Positions 10,323 through 20,960 of a DNA stretch of 64,000 nucleotides are shown here, one piece after another (position 1 is the stretch's first letter; the number at the start of each line of letters is the position of its first letter). The notes below the pieces were generated by a model. It saw only the letters and a list, made by a program, of their open reading frames with translations, was not told the DNA's origin and did no database searches. Source of the stretch: Anodontia alba. Lineage: Eukaryota > Mollusca > Bivalvia > Lucinida > Lucinidae. A program made the position numbers and the translations under genes. The stretch spans positions 25,632,095 to 25,696,094 of the forward strand of contig OZ024823.1 of the NCBI GenBank assembly GCA_964016985.1, in the 5' to 3' direction.

Positions 10323-10477
10323 ACAACTTTCGGCCAGATTGGCCAAATTAGCTCTTTAAAAAGAAATTCATTGGAAACAAGAAACAGACCAAAGATCTGA
10401 TTACGTGCAAGATTTGTTTTGTAAGTCTGTTCATTTTCAATAACGGATCATGCGTCTACAGTGCCGGAATGAGTATC

Positions 10478-10607
10478 GTAAGTATTGGGACACCGTAAGT
10501 ATTCGGACACCGTAAGTATTCGGATTCGGACACCGTAAGTATTCGGACACCGTAAGTATTCGGATTCGGACACCGTAAGTATTCGGACACCGTAAGTATT
10601 CGGACAC
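10478..10607. repeat. 17-bp minisatellite with 40-bp higher-order unit
   Basis: The unit CACCGTAAGTATTCGGA occurs about six times. Pairs of units are separated by an extra ATTCGG, giving a repeating 17+17+6 bp pattern. Confidence 0.9.
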
Positions 10608-10611
10608 CTCA

Positions 10612-10790
10612 ACCCCTTACCATGCTTGTTCTAAATTTTGAACAAGTACAATGTGCCTAAAATAGCTGGATGACTGGCAAACGGTGTAGACCCTGATGAG
10701 ACGCCACGTTCTGTGGCGTCTCATCAAGGTCTACACTGTTTGCTCAGGCCTGTCTGTCCAAATACATACGGTAAATTTGGTAGAGGCGTT
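10612..10790. repeat. D-family element
   Basis: Flanks aaccccttaccatgcttgtt and gcctgtctgtccaaatacat surround a clean dyad: ggcaaacggtgtagaccctg, atgagacgcca, loop cgttctg, then tggcgtctcatcaaggtcta and cactgtttgc. Confidence 0.75.
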
Positions 10791-10969
10791 TTAAAACTTG
10801 TACAACTAAGATGGACTCAATGATTAGTTCGTAACTGTGGGTAACTTCACTGATATTTTTGCAATGGCCCCAAAAGGCCAGAACGTATAATAATCTACAC
10901 AGATTAATATTATGTTCTTAAGAAGTTTGTTTAGAAAGAGAGAATTGTGACCATGTGTCCTGTTCGTAG

Positions 10970-11172
10970 CATGCATAATCTTTACTACTCTGTGGGTAAA
11001 TTCAGCAGACGATATTTTCCTTAATTTTTCGAGAAAACAGGCTATGCCATTTCATGAAAATTGTTTCTTGAAATGTCAAAGCCTATTTTCTGGGGAAAAA
11101 GAAAAAGAAAAGAAAAATATTTCAAAATGTCTCCAGCTGAATGTTTTGCCCAGCATGCTAGATGTTAAAGTA
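10970..11172. mobile_element. E-family foldback, diverged
   Basis: Family E has TTAA ends, a CTCTGGGTAAAATTTTCAGC approach, GCAGACGACATTTT arms, and a centre GACATTTCATGCAAATTGTC with its complement. Here ttcagcagacgatattttcc, gccatttcatgaaaattgtt and tgaaatgtcaaagcctattt are recognisable. The central loop is short. Confidence 0.6.
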
Positions 11173-11240
11173 AATCAGGGGCATTGCTTTACCATCAGCT
11201 TACTATCTTTATTAAGGGTATTATAACCTTAAACAGGCTC

Positions 11241-11444
11241 TTAACGCTTAGCACTCTGGATAAAAATTTCAGCAAACGGCATTTTGAAATATTTTTCTTA
11301 TTTTTCCCAGGAATCATGATAAAACATTTTATGCAATGCAGACAATTTGCATGAAATATCGAAATCTGTTATCTGAGCAAAAGTAAGAAAAATACCATTA
11401 ACTTGCCGTCTGCTTAATTAGCCCAGAGAGTGGTAAAGGTTGAG
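11241..11444. mobile_element. E-family foldback MITE
   Basis: The left end is ttaacgcttagcactctgga and the right end cccagagagtggtaaaggt followed by tgag, an altered TTAA. Inner arms are cagcaaacggcattttgaaa and aacttgccgtctgcttaa. Confidence 0.75.
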
Positions 11445-11558
11445 GCTCAGTTTTTTCTCCCTAATTATATACGATTACTAACTGACTAAAGTATTTGAGC
11501 GGCTTGCGTGTGACGGACCTTATTTGCAGCTATTTTCTGGATAAATAGCTTTCTCGTT

Positions 11559-11790
11559 TAAGGTAAATCGATACAAGTAGTAGATTTGCCGTCAATTTTT
11601 CATAAGGGAGACAAGATAGCTTTAGTGACATCCTGTTTTCTTGTGTGTTTTTTTTATTGCACATGAAGCCCTTTCTGAAAAGGGAGTCTACCAAGAGGAG
11701 CCAATTCTTTCCTTTTAGAGTAGACCCTTTCGGAAGGGGACAAAGCAGTTTTGACAGAGTTCCCTTCAATGTAAGCAGGAATACACGTAC
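11559..11790. mobile_element. F-family foldback MITE
   Basis: It contains gccctttctgaaaagggagtc, a shortened aagaggagccaattc centre, then cttttagagtagaccctttc. The arms face each other across about 20 bp. Confidence 0.7.
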
Positions 11791-11894
11791 ACATTCACAA
11801 CCGCATGGCTATGTTGCCACACGCACATACGCACACACAGTTACAAGTGTAGTAGAGTTACGGTATCCCAATATATAGGGTAAACACGAAATAA

Positions 11895-11958
11895 AAATGG
11901 GTAGGTTTCCCGCCCCACTACCCCCACCACCGCCCCACCACCCCCACCCCCAAACACG

Positions 11959-12004
<46 letters not shown>
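11895..12004. repeat. C-rich block and (CA)n microsatellite
   Basis: A CCCCACCACC-type pyrimidine block passes into about 22 CA units at 11960-12003. Confidence 0.95.
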
Positions 12005-12005
<1 letters not shown>

Positions 12006-12444
12006 TCCCCAATACGTTCCAAGTTATTTTAGCTATTAACAGTGCCTAAATACTATATAAGGGCGTATAACTGCATGCATTTGCTGCATTTTCTCCTACT
12101 TTATATAGTAAAAATGCTATGACATACATGAACAGATTTTGCACATGCATGATGACGTAATGGCGAAGCGAAGGCAGGGTTTCTGCATATGTTCGTACAA
12201 ACTTTTTCTCTTGGTACGACTCACATTAGGTTGAGAATGACGTATTAAGTTTATTTCGTATTTGTTTATTTGTTTTTCATAGCAGATATATCTTTATGAT
12301 GAAATTTAATACATACATAATATGGAAATTTTCAGTTCGATAATACTGATGGAGCCGCATAAGGATATCGTATAGCAAAGACCAACTTCTCGTCACTTTG
12401 AAATGAGACTACCGTCTTTTTTCCCATGACACGACCCAGTCGGT
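12005..12444. other. Unassigned stretch
   Basis: No gene or repeat was recognised. Confidence 0.55.
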
Positions 12445-12675
12445 TAACCCTGAACCCTTTCATCCCTGCAGACCAAAATAATTTGTTTAGCAAACAGTGT
12501 AGATCCTGACGAGACGGCTCATTTTGAGCCGTCTCGTCAGAATCTAAACTGTTTGCCATTCTGTTTTGATTTTTGACTGCGATCCCTTTTTGGAACCAGA
12601 GCTCTGAAAAGATTGAATAATGGAAGAGTCAACTTCAGGAACTCAGGGATGAGATGAAAGGATTAAATATCTTTA
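12445..12675. mobile_element. D2-type foldback element
   Basis: The outer blocks aaccctttcatccctgcaga and actcagggatgagatgaaag are inverted. The core pairs agcaaacagtgtagatcctg, acgagacggctca with tgagccgtctcgtcagaatc and taaactgtttgc. The element at 40248-40456 has the same outer and inner modules. Confidence 0.7.
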
Positions 12676-12903
12676 TGTCATATAGAACTAAATTGCCGTG
12701 TTATGGAAGGGAGTTAACCTAGGTATTTCCATCAGATAAACCGACTTCAGAATCGCAGTTATTCCCACATTTATAACCCAGAATCTTTGCATTTTCCCAC
12801 TTAGACTCTATGACAGTGCCAAATCAAACCTTTCATCAAAAGGCTGATGTGACGGAAGGCTTGAACAGAGACATATCATCAGACATTATTGCATAAAAAG
12901 CAG

Positions 12904-12995
12904 GGCCGCACGTAATTAACAGCCGTGCATTAACCGGCGAAAAGCCGTGTATTAACAAGGCAGTTCACGCGCTGTTAATGCACGGCTACGCAACT
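12904..12995. repeat. Short foldback (GCCGTGCATTAAC)
   Basis: The left arm aattaacagccgtgcattaa and the right arm gctgttaatgcacggctacg are complementary over most of their length, with a ggcgaaaagccgtg element between them. Confidence 0.65.
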
Positions 12996-13181
12996 TTCAA
13001 TATGCTCATATCGGGACCATATATTTGCTGCCGTTACGAGATGTATACTGCCCGGCCCTAGAAGAAGCATAGTCCGTGGAAATTACGTTCGCGAGACATC
13101 GGTGAAAAGGCGAAACAAAATAGTGCAAGAAATAACGCGAAATGTAGCAAATGTTTTCAATTTTTATGCCATAATAGCGAT

Positions 13182-13364
13182 AAACATGGTTTTTCAAGAC
13201 ATTAACATTCGCCAGGTCCCTTGGGAGGTGTTGAAAACCGCGGCCTCCGGCCTCGGTTTTCAACACCTCCCACGGGACCTGGCGAATGTTAATGCATCAG
13301 AGGCCTCGGTTTTCAACACCTCCCACGGGACCCTGCGAATGTTAATGCATGAAAAACCATGTTT
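13182..13364. mobile_element. Foldback with duplicated right arm
   Basis: The left arm runs from aaacatggtttttcaagaca to gttgaaaaccgcggcctccg. The right arm begins cctcggttttcaacacctcc and runs to gcgaatgttaatgcat. A second right-arm copy starts cctcggttttcaacacctcc at about 13303 and runs to gaaaaaccatgttt. The second copy restores the outermost pairing. Open frames here are mirror images of the arms and are not genes. Confidence 0.8.
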
Positions 13365-14011
13365 GATCCCTATATTGTCTGTTGTCTGAGTTATGTGTTT
13401 GTTTGGGCCCTCCGTGTTTTATTTTAGTTCTGCTATCGGTGTCTGGAGTTTTTGCCGGGAGTCATCGTCCTAGTTTCATCGTGCTGATGTAATTTTTGTG
13501 ATGTTTCGCTGGAAAGGTTGAGCTGGTGGTGGTAGCGGGGTTTCTGCGGGACGGGTGGTAGTTTTATGTTTTTTACAGCATTTGGGCCCGTGGTGTAGTT
13601 TATTACCAGTGAAATCGATTTAACTCCCTCCACCCACACAACTCCTTGGTAGATTTTGCTGCTTGTCGTTCTTGGAGGTCGTTCTGGTCTTTTCGTTCAT
13701 TATGGGACATTGTGGCTGCTCGCTGTCATTTTTTTTTTTTTTTTTTTTTTTTGTTTGTTTGTTTTTTTGTGTGTTTAGACCTGATGTTGCATTTGATGTT
13801 TTTGTTGTTGTTGTTGTTGTTGTTTTTTTTTTTTGTTTTTTGTTTTGTTTTTTTGTTTTTTCATATAAAATGAACTGTCAGTCATGCTGTGCCTGATCCA
13901 GTCCTTTCTTGTTTAGGTGCTATTTTATTGTTGTCCTTCTATTGCAGCTGCTTCTTGTTGTTCAGCTCTGTTTTCTCTGTGTGAAATTAATAAATCAATT
14001 ACTATTTTAAT
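13365..14011. other. Low-complexity T/TTG-rich stretch
   Basis: Poly(T) at about 13729-13752 and (TTG)n with T runs at about 13799-13862 dominate. Phenylalanine/valine-rich frames across it are artefacts. No gene was recognised. Confidence 0.7.
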
Positions 14012-14156
14012 CTCAGCGGGCACATGACGATTATACAACGTTGCACTAAGGTCGATACAACGCCACCCAGATGGCATATGATGGTGAAACAACAGCGGAT
14101 TAATGTCGATGCAACGTCATAATGCGACGTTTTATAAATGTCATGTCCCCGCTTGG
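14012..14156. mobile_element. I-family foldback, eroded
   Basis: Family I ends are CCCAGCGGGCAC and GTGCCCGCTGGG-like. Here they are cagcgggcacatgacgatta and cgttttataaatgtcatgtc followed by cccgcttgg. Interior ACAACGTTG-type motifs remain. Confidence 0.65.
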
Positions 14157-14247
14157 AAAGAGGCGCAAAATAGTAAAAACGCGGTTCAAGAAGAGTCACA
14201 ATCATAAAACATAGCCTATCAGTGACAACTAAGAGGAAGAGTACACA

Positions 14248-14461
14248 ACCCAGCAGGCACACAACGTTAATACAACGTCGATTCAACGTTGATGCAACGT
14301 CTTGAATCAACGTTGAATCGACGTTGTTTCGACATAGGTACACAACGTTGTAACCTTGATTTAACGTCTTGACGTTTAATCGACGTTGTTTCGTCGTATG
14401 CACACAACGTTGATTCAACGTCGTTGAATCGACGTTGTTTCAAGATTGTGTGCCCGTTGGG
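14248..14461. mobile_element. I-family foldback with reiterated CAACGTTG blocks
   Basis: The ends acccagcaggcacacaacgt and ttgtgtgcccgttgggc are inverted. Inside, three successive sub-foldbacks of the form ACAACGTTGATTCAACG..TTGAATCGACGTTGTTTC are visible, starting near 14269, 14341 and 14402. CCCAGC-ended, CAACGTTG-rich foldbacks are familiar from many aquatic animal genomes. Confidence 0.8.
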
Positions 14462-14850
14462 CAAACTACAATGGACAGTACACGTGTTACAAATCAAGGA
14501 AAAACAAAGTAACCAGCTCCCTTTTCCCCCAAAGAGGTATTCACAATGCTAGACAGGATTCACCAGAAACAGTAATAAGACAACTAATGTGACAAACTTC
14601 AAACCGCGAGCAGAATCAGGGAATACGAACATTTGTAGATCACTAAAACTGAATTACTCAACACAGCTCTTGCCAGCTTGCAACGTTTCTTCACACTCTC
14701 TCAGCCATATTTGGTAAGAATGGAAGATTCATGCGTCTATAATTGGCACCAAGGTTAAAGTTGCCTTTCAAAGTTTCATTTATCACTAATTGATCAGTAG
14801 AACTGGCTCCACGTGGATCCCCGCCTCCTGCGAAGTTTTCTGTTTACATT
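14462..14850. other. Unassigned stretch
   Basis: No gene, dyad or tandem repeat was recognised. Confidence 0.55.
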
Positions 14851-15086
14851 TGAGCCGAATCGCCGCATATCCTACAAGACTGAATGCGCGCCGAGCGAAA
14901 ACCCAGATCAAACTGCGAATCCGCACAGGCTGATTAAAGTCTTGGCTGTTTTGAATTCTTGACTATCCACAGACGGCCCTGCGAAGACTCTGATCAGCCT
15001 GCGCGGATGCGCAGGCTGATCTGAGTCTTCGCTGGGCGCACATGCAATATTGCATGAGGAGAATCAAATGAGTACCCACCCCATAT
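14851..15086. mobile_element. B-family foldback MITE
   Basis: It starts tgagccgaatcgccgcatat. The second dyad is almost perfect: tgcgaagactctgatcagcc, then tgcgcggatgcgca and ggctgatctgagtcttcgct. The first dyad is degraded. Confidence 0.82.
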
Positions 15087-15640
15087 TTGTCTTAGAGAAA
15101 TAAGAAAATGTCAGTAATTTGTTTCAAACAGGCGTCTTACATGGAGCCTTAATGTCTGAATATGTGCAGTTCAACACAAACGTCGGAATAAAACAAGTTT
15201 ATCTCGTCGGAATAAAACAGGTTTATCTTACTAGTATGCAAGCAGCGAAGATCAGCCCTATTTATCTAAATTGGGCAGTGCTTGAACGGTTTATGGTCGG
15301 AAAACATTCTGTAAGTGAAGAGGGAAGACTTTGGTCAGATAGATTGGGCCTTTTTCTTTCTTTGCTGTTAGCATACGTGATACAAGAAAGATTTTTTTCT
15401 CGCACACAAAAATAATGCAAATTGCGAATTCAAGTTTTATGATCTCTGATTATAATGTACTTTGAGTAAGCAAAGTTCGCCTGAATTCGATTGTTAGGCA
15501 CCATTCCCTTCCATAACATGGGACTCATGGGAAAAAGTACAAAATATCATATGCGAAGAGCAAATGGCGAGGTCATCCTGCCCACAGTCGTAGTAGATAT
15601 CCGCCCGTTGGCAAATACGATTTGGACAGGTTTTCCATGT
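15087..15640. other. Unassigned stretch with a 98-codon open frame
   Basis: An open frame at 15119-15415 contains a short internal duplication (gtcggaataaaacaagttta, then gtcggaataaaacaggttta). I recognise no domain, signal peptide or splice context and do not call it a gene. Confidence 0.5.
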
Positions 15641-15856
15641 ACATGGCGAATAGCAGAGACGCTGCGGAATCTCTGCGGGCGCACTGCACGTCTGATTTTC
15701 GCGTATGAAAAGTGTCTTCGCGCATATTCGAAGTGCAAAGGTACCGATCAGCCTCCACATACGCAGGCGCGATACTGTATAATCTGTTTGTGAATACGAT
15801 TTCCTTGATCAGGCTACATATGCACTGGCTGATCAAGGCCTTCATTGTACATATAT
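15640..15856. repeat. Degenerate B-family copy
   Basis: Remnants include ttcgcgtatgaaaagtgtct, ccgatcagcctccacatacg and tgatcaaggccttcattgta. They follow family B order, and the segment abuts the better copy that follows. Confidence 0.5.
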
Positions 15857-16094
15857 GGGCCACTTCAAGCGCAAAGGTGTCTTCGAACATGCGCAAAATG
15901 CACATATTAAGATTCATCCCGCGCATGCGCGAAGTCTAATCCGGGCATTTGCTCTCCAGTGAAAAATTCAATAGTATCCAATGATTCTGTTAGCGGACAG
16001 TGAAGGCCCTAATCAGACTGTGCGGATGCGCAGGCTGATTTGGGCCTTGTTGTCTGCATATGCCCGAAGACACGTTTTCGCTTGGCGCGGTCCA
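15857..16094. mobile_element. B2-type foldback MITE
   Basis: B2 copies have GCCGCGCCATGCGAAAACGTG-type ends and an inner TCCAATGATTCTGTTAGCGG spacer. Here the strong dyad is gaaggccctaatcagactgt facing gctgatttgggccttg. The other half keeps gaacatgcgcaaaatgcaca. It ends cgcttggcgcggtcca. Confidence 0.8.
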
Positions 16095-16207
16095 AATGAG
16101 CCACGAATAGCGAGTAGCAGCACATTTGCATATTGTACTTTTTCATATTGAGTTTCAGTCTTATTTGCATGATGCTGATGGAAGACGAAACTTGTTTGTC
16201 AGTTACA

Positions 16208-16330
16208 ACCCAGTGGGCAAAGGACGTTTATACAACGTCCTAATAAGGTCGATGCAAAGTCGATGCAACAACACATAACGTTGCATTGATGTTAATATGA
16301 TATTGTATACACGTTATATGCCCACTGGGA
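16208..16330. mobile_element. I-family foldback
   Basis: The ends cccagtgggcaaaggacgtt and cacgttatatgcccactggg are complementary. The interior carries cgatgcaaagtcgatgcaac and acgttgcattgatgttaata. Confidence 0.75.
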
Positions 16331-16415
16331 ATGAGTGTTTAGAAAGTTACGATACTGTTTGAAATAGTGAAACAACTATTATCCTGTTGTTGATTGTCTC
16401 CTGGTCTGTCCTCTT

Positions 16416-16651
16416 TTAACCCTTAAAATGCCAAGAAAACCTGCATCTGAAAATGTCGTCTGTTTATGTCGTCTGCTGAATATTCTTGCAAATTTTTCAA
16501 ACCTATTTTTGCATACAGACAAACAGTGTGGACTCTGATAAGACTGCTCCTCTATGATCTGGATCCACACTGTTTGCAAAAATGACTTTTAAAATCACAA
16601 GCAGATTACAAAGCAGACGACAATTGTTGTAATGGGCAGTTTAAGGGTTAA
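16416..16651. mobile_element. Composite E/D foldback bounded by TTAA
   Basis: It starts ttaacccttaaaatgcc and ends gggcagtttaagggttaa. GTCGTCTGC and GCAGACGAC arms as in family E surround a family D core, gacaaacagtgtggactctg with ctggatccacactgtttgca. A sister copy lies at 43047-43247. Confidence 0.8.
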
Positions 16652-17039
16652 GTGTTATTTTTGTGTTTGGTGGGTCCCTTAATGATATTTGTCATCTCGT
16701 TGGTGAAGAGGAGCTGGGTGATTTGCTTTTGTAGGTTTGTGGCTAGTGTTCTGGCCGTCGTGTTTACTCTTCTCCTTGGTGTCATTGTTTGGCTATGTTC
16801 TGTGATTATGGCACTTGTGGATATCTTCTTTACTTCTTTGCTTCGCGTCTTATTGTGAAAATAAACAACTTTTTTAATTCTGAATGAACCTAGAATAATC
16901 GTACAAACCATTCGTCTCTTCTGTTTCTTTGCATTGCTCTCCAGTGGCGGCTCTAAAATTCAATTTACATTCTGCCTTGAAACTTTGCATTCTGGATATC
17001 TTCATTACTGTTTTGTTGAAAAAATATTTTGGTGCTATT
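16652..17039. other. Unassigned stretch
   Basis: A 68-codon hydrophobic open frame at 16652-16858 has no recognisable family signature. Nothing else was seen. Confidence 0.5.
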
Positions 17040-17320
17040 GAACTCAATCACCCTTTGACCCCTGAGTTTCTGAAGTGGACTCTTCTATCTTTGATCAGAA
17101 CATACCCAGCTAGCATTCTTTATAAATCTATAGCGGGCCGTTATCGGCCCGTCAGCTACCCTGACGCGCCGATAACGGCCTGCTATAGATTTATAAAGAA
17201 TGCTTACTGGCCATTGTTGCAGACGGGTATGCCATTCAAGCACTGAAATACCGAATGGCAAATAGTGTATAACCCGATGAGACGGTTCGTTACGAGCCCT
17301 CTCGTCCCGCAAAAGTATAT
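17040..17320. mobile_element. D2-type element interrupted by a G-family palindrome
   Basis: The left part, cccctgagtttctgaagtgg, then actcttctatctttgatcag, matches the D2 element at 40248-40456. The right part has ccattgttgc and a degraded D core, ggcaaatagtgtataacccg, atgagacggttcg, gagccctctcgtcc. The G palindrome separates the two. Confidence 0.6.
17106..17210. mobile_element. G-family palindromic MITE, copy 1
   Basis: It is a near-perfect 105-bp palindrome with ends CCAG and CTGG. Arms run from tagcattctttataaatcta plus tagcgggccgttatcggc to the complement. The central gtcagctaccctgac is the only asymmetric part and gives the orientation. It sits inside a D2-type element. Confidence 0.85.
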
Positions 17321-17970
17321 GTTTTGTAATGCAGGGCTGAAATCATTAAGGTACATGGCGATCCAGATGACAACATCTGCAATGCAAGAAAATGGCCCGT
17401 ATTATGGCAAATGTGAAAAAGGACACAGACCAGCCCATGCTTCTGCTCATTTTGAACAACTCCTTTGCTCTTCGTCAATAGACAGTAGGCAGTATTCATT
17501 AATTCTATGTACGGTAGCGAAGACCCTGATAAAACTGTGCTATTGTGCAAACTGATCGGGATCGTCGTTGCTCGGATATGGCTGATCCGACCCATAAAGA
17601 TTTATGTTATCATTTAGAAACGCGACAAGGAAGTGTGTGAAATGCGTAGAGCAGATTCGCCTGCTTATCGGTATATCATATGCTTATAGTTGGGGAAAAC
17701 TGTACTATGAATTGGTATGCTGTTGCCTCTAATAAAGGTATAAAACACTATTATCAAAGCATAATCTGATGTATCAATCAGTCAACCAATATATTCGAAG
17801 TAAACGCACAACGTCGGACAACGTCGTTATTCCGATGTTTTGTGTTTACTGGACCAATGCATATTGCTCTAAAATCTTCTTCACAAAAACTTTTCGTTAT
17901 GCTACAGAAAACGACCAGAAGAGCTCTGTATACCGTAACGGCCAAGAATTCCATTGTATCAAATGAGTAT
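17321..17970. other. Unassigned stretch with possible B remnant
   Basis: At about 17395-17590, fragments such as ttgcaagaaaatggcccgta, ggtagcgaagaccctgataa and gcaaactgatcgggatcgtc resemble an old B copy. No gene was recognised. Confidence 0.4.
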
Positions 17971-18254
17971 CATTACGAAAGCACGCCTATTCACAGCAAA
18001 TATACAGAAAATTTCACCTCCAAAAACTGAAAATTTTCAGATGAAAAACTCTGATATTTTCAATATTTCTGCTCAAAACATAGATTGTGGGTACTCGTTA
18101 GAACCGCCTCGGCGAGGCGGTTCTAACGAGTACCCACACTCTATGTTTGTGAGCAGAAATAAGAAAATACTGTAATACCCCTGTAAACCCCAGTTTTACT
18201 GTATGAAAGTGGGGTTTAAGGGGGTCAAAATTATATAGGTGTGTTTTCGTGATG
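17971..18254 (-). mobile_element. A-family hairpin MITE, copy 4 (inverted)
   Basis: Full length, with a perfect central stem gggtactcgttagaaccgcc / ggcggttctaacgagtaccc and loop tcggcga. It lies directly upstream of the 18.28-20.3 kb tandem mosaic. Confidence 0.9.
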
Positions 18255-18279
18255 GTATGTCAGAAAATTGTACGACCAC

Positions 18280-19500
18280 TCACGAGGAGTGCCCTATGAT
18301 CACCATGTCGGTCCGAAATCAGTTTGTATAAATTGCTATAACTTTTAAACCGCTTAGAATATTTTGATAATTTTTGGCATGCAGATACATATTGGCAAGA
18401 ACTAACTAAAGAAATTGTCGAATGCCAGATTTCTTTATAAATAGCCTCGCCGAGGCGTGTCCGTCCGTCCTTATCAGTTTGTGAAAATCGCTGTAACTTT
18501 TAAACGGCTTGGAATATTTTGATAATTTTTGGCATGCAGATACATATTGACAATACCTAATGAATTCGTCAAATGCAACCGGGTGTTATTCATGTGTACT
18601 ATTCATAAAACAATAGCGGTTTTTAGGCCCCAGATAAGAGAGAAAAAAATTGAAGGTTCTTAGGGCTCGAGATAAGAGAGATAAAACAATAACGTTTGGC
18701 ATGCAGATACATATTGACAAGATCTAACCAATGAAATGTTTAAATTTCAGATTTCTTTACAAATGGCCTCGCCAAGCCTTTCCGTCTGTCTGTAATCAGT
18801 TTGTGAAAATTGCCATTACTTTTAAACCCCCTTGGAATAGTTTAATATTTTTTGGCATACAGAGACATACTGATAAGACCTAACCCATGAAATTTTCAAA
18901 TGCACCCGGTTATACATATTGACAAGGTCTAACCAATAATTTCTTAATGTCAGATTTCTTTATAAATGGCCTCGCTGAGACGTGTCCGTCTGTCTGTTAT
19001 TAGTTTGTGAAAATCGTTGTAATTTTTAAACCGCTTGGAATATTTTGATAATCTTTTGAATGTAGATAGATATAATAGACCTAACCAATGCAATTGTCAA
19101 CTACAATCGGGTATAATTAATTTGTACTACTCAAACAACAACAGAGGGTTTTAGGGCAACGGATAAGAGAGAAAATAAACATAAAAAAAGTTCACAGGGC
19201 GCTGGATAAGTCCGGATAAATTTGGCATGCAAATACATATAGATAAGATCTAACCAATGAAATTTTTAAATGTCAGATTTCTTTATAAATAGCTTCACCG
19301 AGATGTGTCCGTCTGTCTGTAATCAGTTTGTGAAAATCGCCATTACTTTTCACCCCCCCCTCCCCCCCCCCCCCCCCCCCCACACACACACACCCCTTGG
19401 ATAGTTTGATAATTTTGGCATGCAGATACATATTTACAAAACCTAAGCAATGCAGTTGTCAAATGCACCCTGGTGTAATTAATGTGTACTACCCATTAAA
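18280..19500. repeat. Mosaic tandem repeat with CGTCCGTC anchors
   Basis: Blocks of the form GCCTCGCCGAGGCGTGTCCG, TCAGTTTGTGAAAATCGCTG, TAACTTTTAAACCGCTTGGA and GGCATGCAGATACATATTGA recur in order. The GCCTCG anchor falls at about 18444, 18766, 18969 and 19292, spacings near 322, 203 and 323 bp. This implies two unit lengths, with a GGGCTC..GATAAGAGAG insert in the long one. A C-rich run with CA repeats interrupts at 19351-19396. Confidence 0.85.
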
Positions 19501-20290
19501 ACAATAGAGGCTTTTACTGCTCCAGATAAGAAAGAAAAACATTGGAGGTTCTTAGGGCTCGGGATAAATAAAACAATCAATATTCTTAGGGCTCCAGATA
19601 AAAGTGATAAACCAACAGTTATTAGAGCTTCAGGAAAGAAAGATAAATCAATAGAGTTTCTTAGAGCTCCTTATAAGAGATAAATATCAATAGAGGTTCT
19701 TAGGGCTCCAGATACGAGTGATAAAATAATAGAGGTTCTTAGGGCTCCATATAAGAGCGATAACAAAATGTCCTGGGCTCCAGATGAGAGATAAAAGAAT
19801 GGTTTCTTAGGGCTCCAGATAAGAGGGAATAAACAAAAAATGTTCTTAGGGCTCCAGATTAGATAGATTAAACAATAAAGGTTCTTAGGGCTCCAGATAA
19901 GAGAGATAAAACAACAGAGGTTCTGAGGGCTCCAGATAAGAGGAATACGAATAAAGGTTCTTAGTGCTCCGGAAAATAGAAATAAAACAATAGAGGTTCC
20001 TATGGCTCCAATTAAGAGAGATGTAAACAATAGCGGTTCTTAGGGCTCCAGATATGAGAGGTACAACAACAGAGGTTCTTAGGACTCCTGATAAGTGAGA
20101 TAAAACAATAGGGGTGCTTAGGGCTCTAGATAAGGAAAATAAACTATAGGTGTCCTTAGAGCTCGAGATAAGAGATGAAACAATTTTCTCACGGCTCCAG
20201 ATAAGAGCTTAAACAATAGGGGTTCCTAGGGCTCCAGAAAAGAGAGATAAAACAAGTTTCTTTGCGCTTCAGATAAGAGATGTAAAAATA
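19500..20290. repeat. ~39-bp minisatellite (GGTTCTTAGGGCTCCAGATAA)
   Basis: Roughly twenty diverged units of the form AACAATAGAGGTTCTTAGGG followed by CTCCAGATAAGAGAGATAA. The same motif appears singly within the long units of the preceding mosaic at about 18633, 18657 and 19150, so this array probably expanded from there. The 119-codon minus-strand frame is a repeat translation, not a protein. Confidence 0.9.
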
Positions 20291-20384
20291 TGAAACTGCT
20301 TGGAATATTTTGACAATATCTAATCAATGAACTTGATAGACATCGACAATCATGCCAATCCATTTTTGCGGTTCGTGTGTAAGT

Positions 20385-20498
<114 letters not shown>

Positions 20499-20605
20499 TT
20501 ATCAACGACACAGAATTATGTTTTAAGTTCATAAAATGCATACGACATATTCACGCAATGAAAAAATCTTTATTGGGATAATAATATCCTATTTGGATTT
20601 AACTA

Positions 20606-20764
20606 TTAAAGCGCTAAGCACAATTGCAGCAGACGACATTTTGATTTTTATTATTTTGCTAAGAAAATAAGGCTTGCCATTTCATGTGAATTGGCAGAAG
20701 ATTTACATGAAATGCCAAATTGTATTTTCTCTGAAAGCAATAAAAATCAATTTTAGAACGTAGC
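20606..20764. mobile_element. E2-family foldback MITE, right end lost
   Basis: The left end is ttaaagcgctaagcacaatt and then gcagcagacgacattttgat. The centre pairs catttcatgtgaattggcag with gatttacatgaaatgcc. The right terminus dissolves where the C element begins. Confidence 0.75.
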
Positions 20765-20960
20765 CTGCCACAAATTTGAATAAATTAAGATGCCACACCA
20801 ACTTCTATTTTTCAGCAAATCAAATCACTTGATCCAGGTTGTTGATAAAATCCACATAATTAATGGCCAACAGTGCAGATCCAGATCAGAAGCCAACTGG
20901 TCAGGCTTTACACTGTTTGCATGGGCAGGGCATATCCGGGTTCAGCAGGACGAGGGTTGA
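20765..20960. mobile_element. C-family MITE
   Basis: It reads gaataaattaagatgccaca at the left, a shortened core cagatccagatcagaagcca with gtttgc downstream, and ccgggttcagcaggacgagg at the right, then ttga in place of TTAA. Confidence 0.7.

Noticed and set aside
13006..13389. Frames reading ...GFQHLPRDLANVN... on both strands
   Set aside because: They are mirror translations of the arms of one foldback element.
14002..14418. 138-codon minus-strand open frame
   Set aside because: It lies across two family I foldbacks, and its repeated RRFNVDS-like peptides are translations of CAACGTTG motifs.
15119..15415. 98-codon plus-strand open frame
   Set aside because: No domain, motif, splice context or codon bias could be recognised. 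The length is within chance for a 64-kb window.
19671..20030. 119-codon minus-strand frame with WSPKNL-type repeats
   Set aside because: It is a translation of the ~39-bp minisatellite, and unit-to-unit differences show no codon-level constraint.
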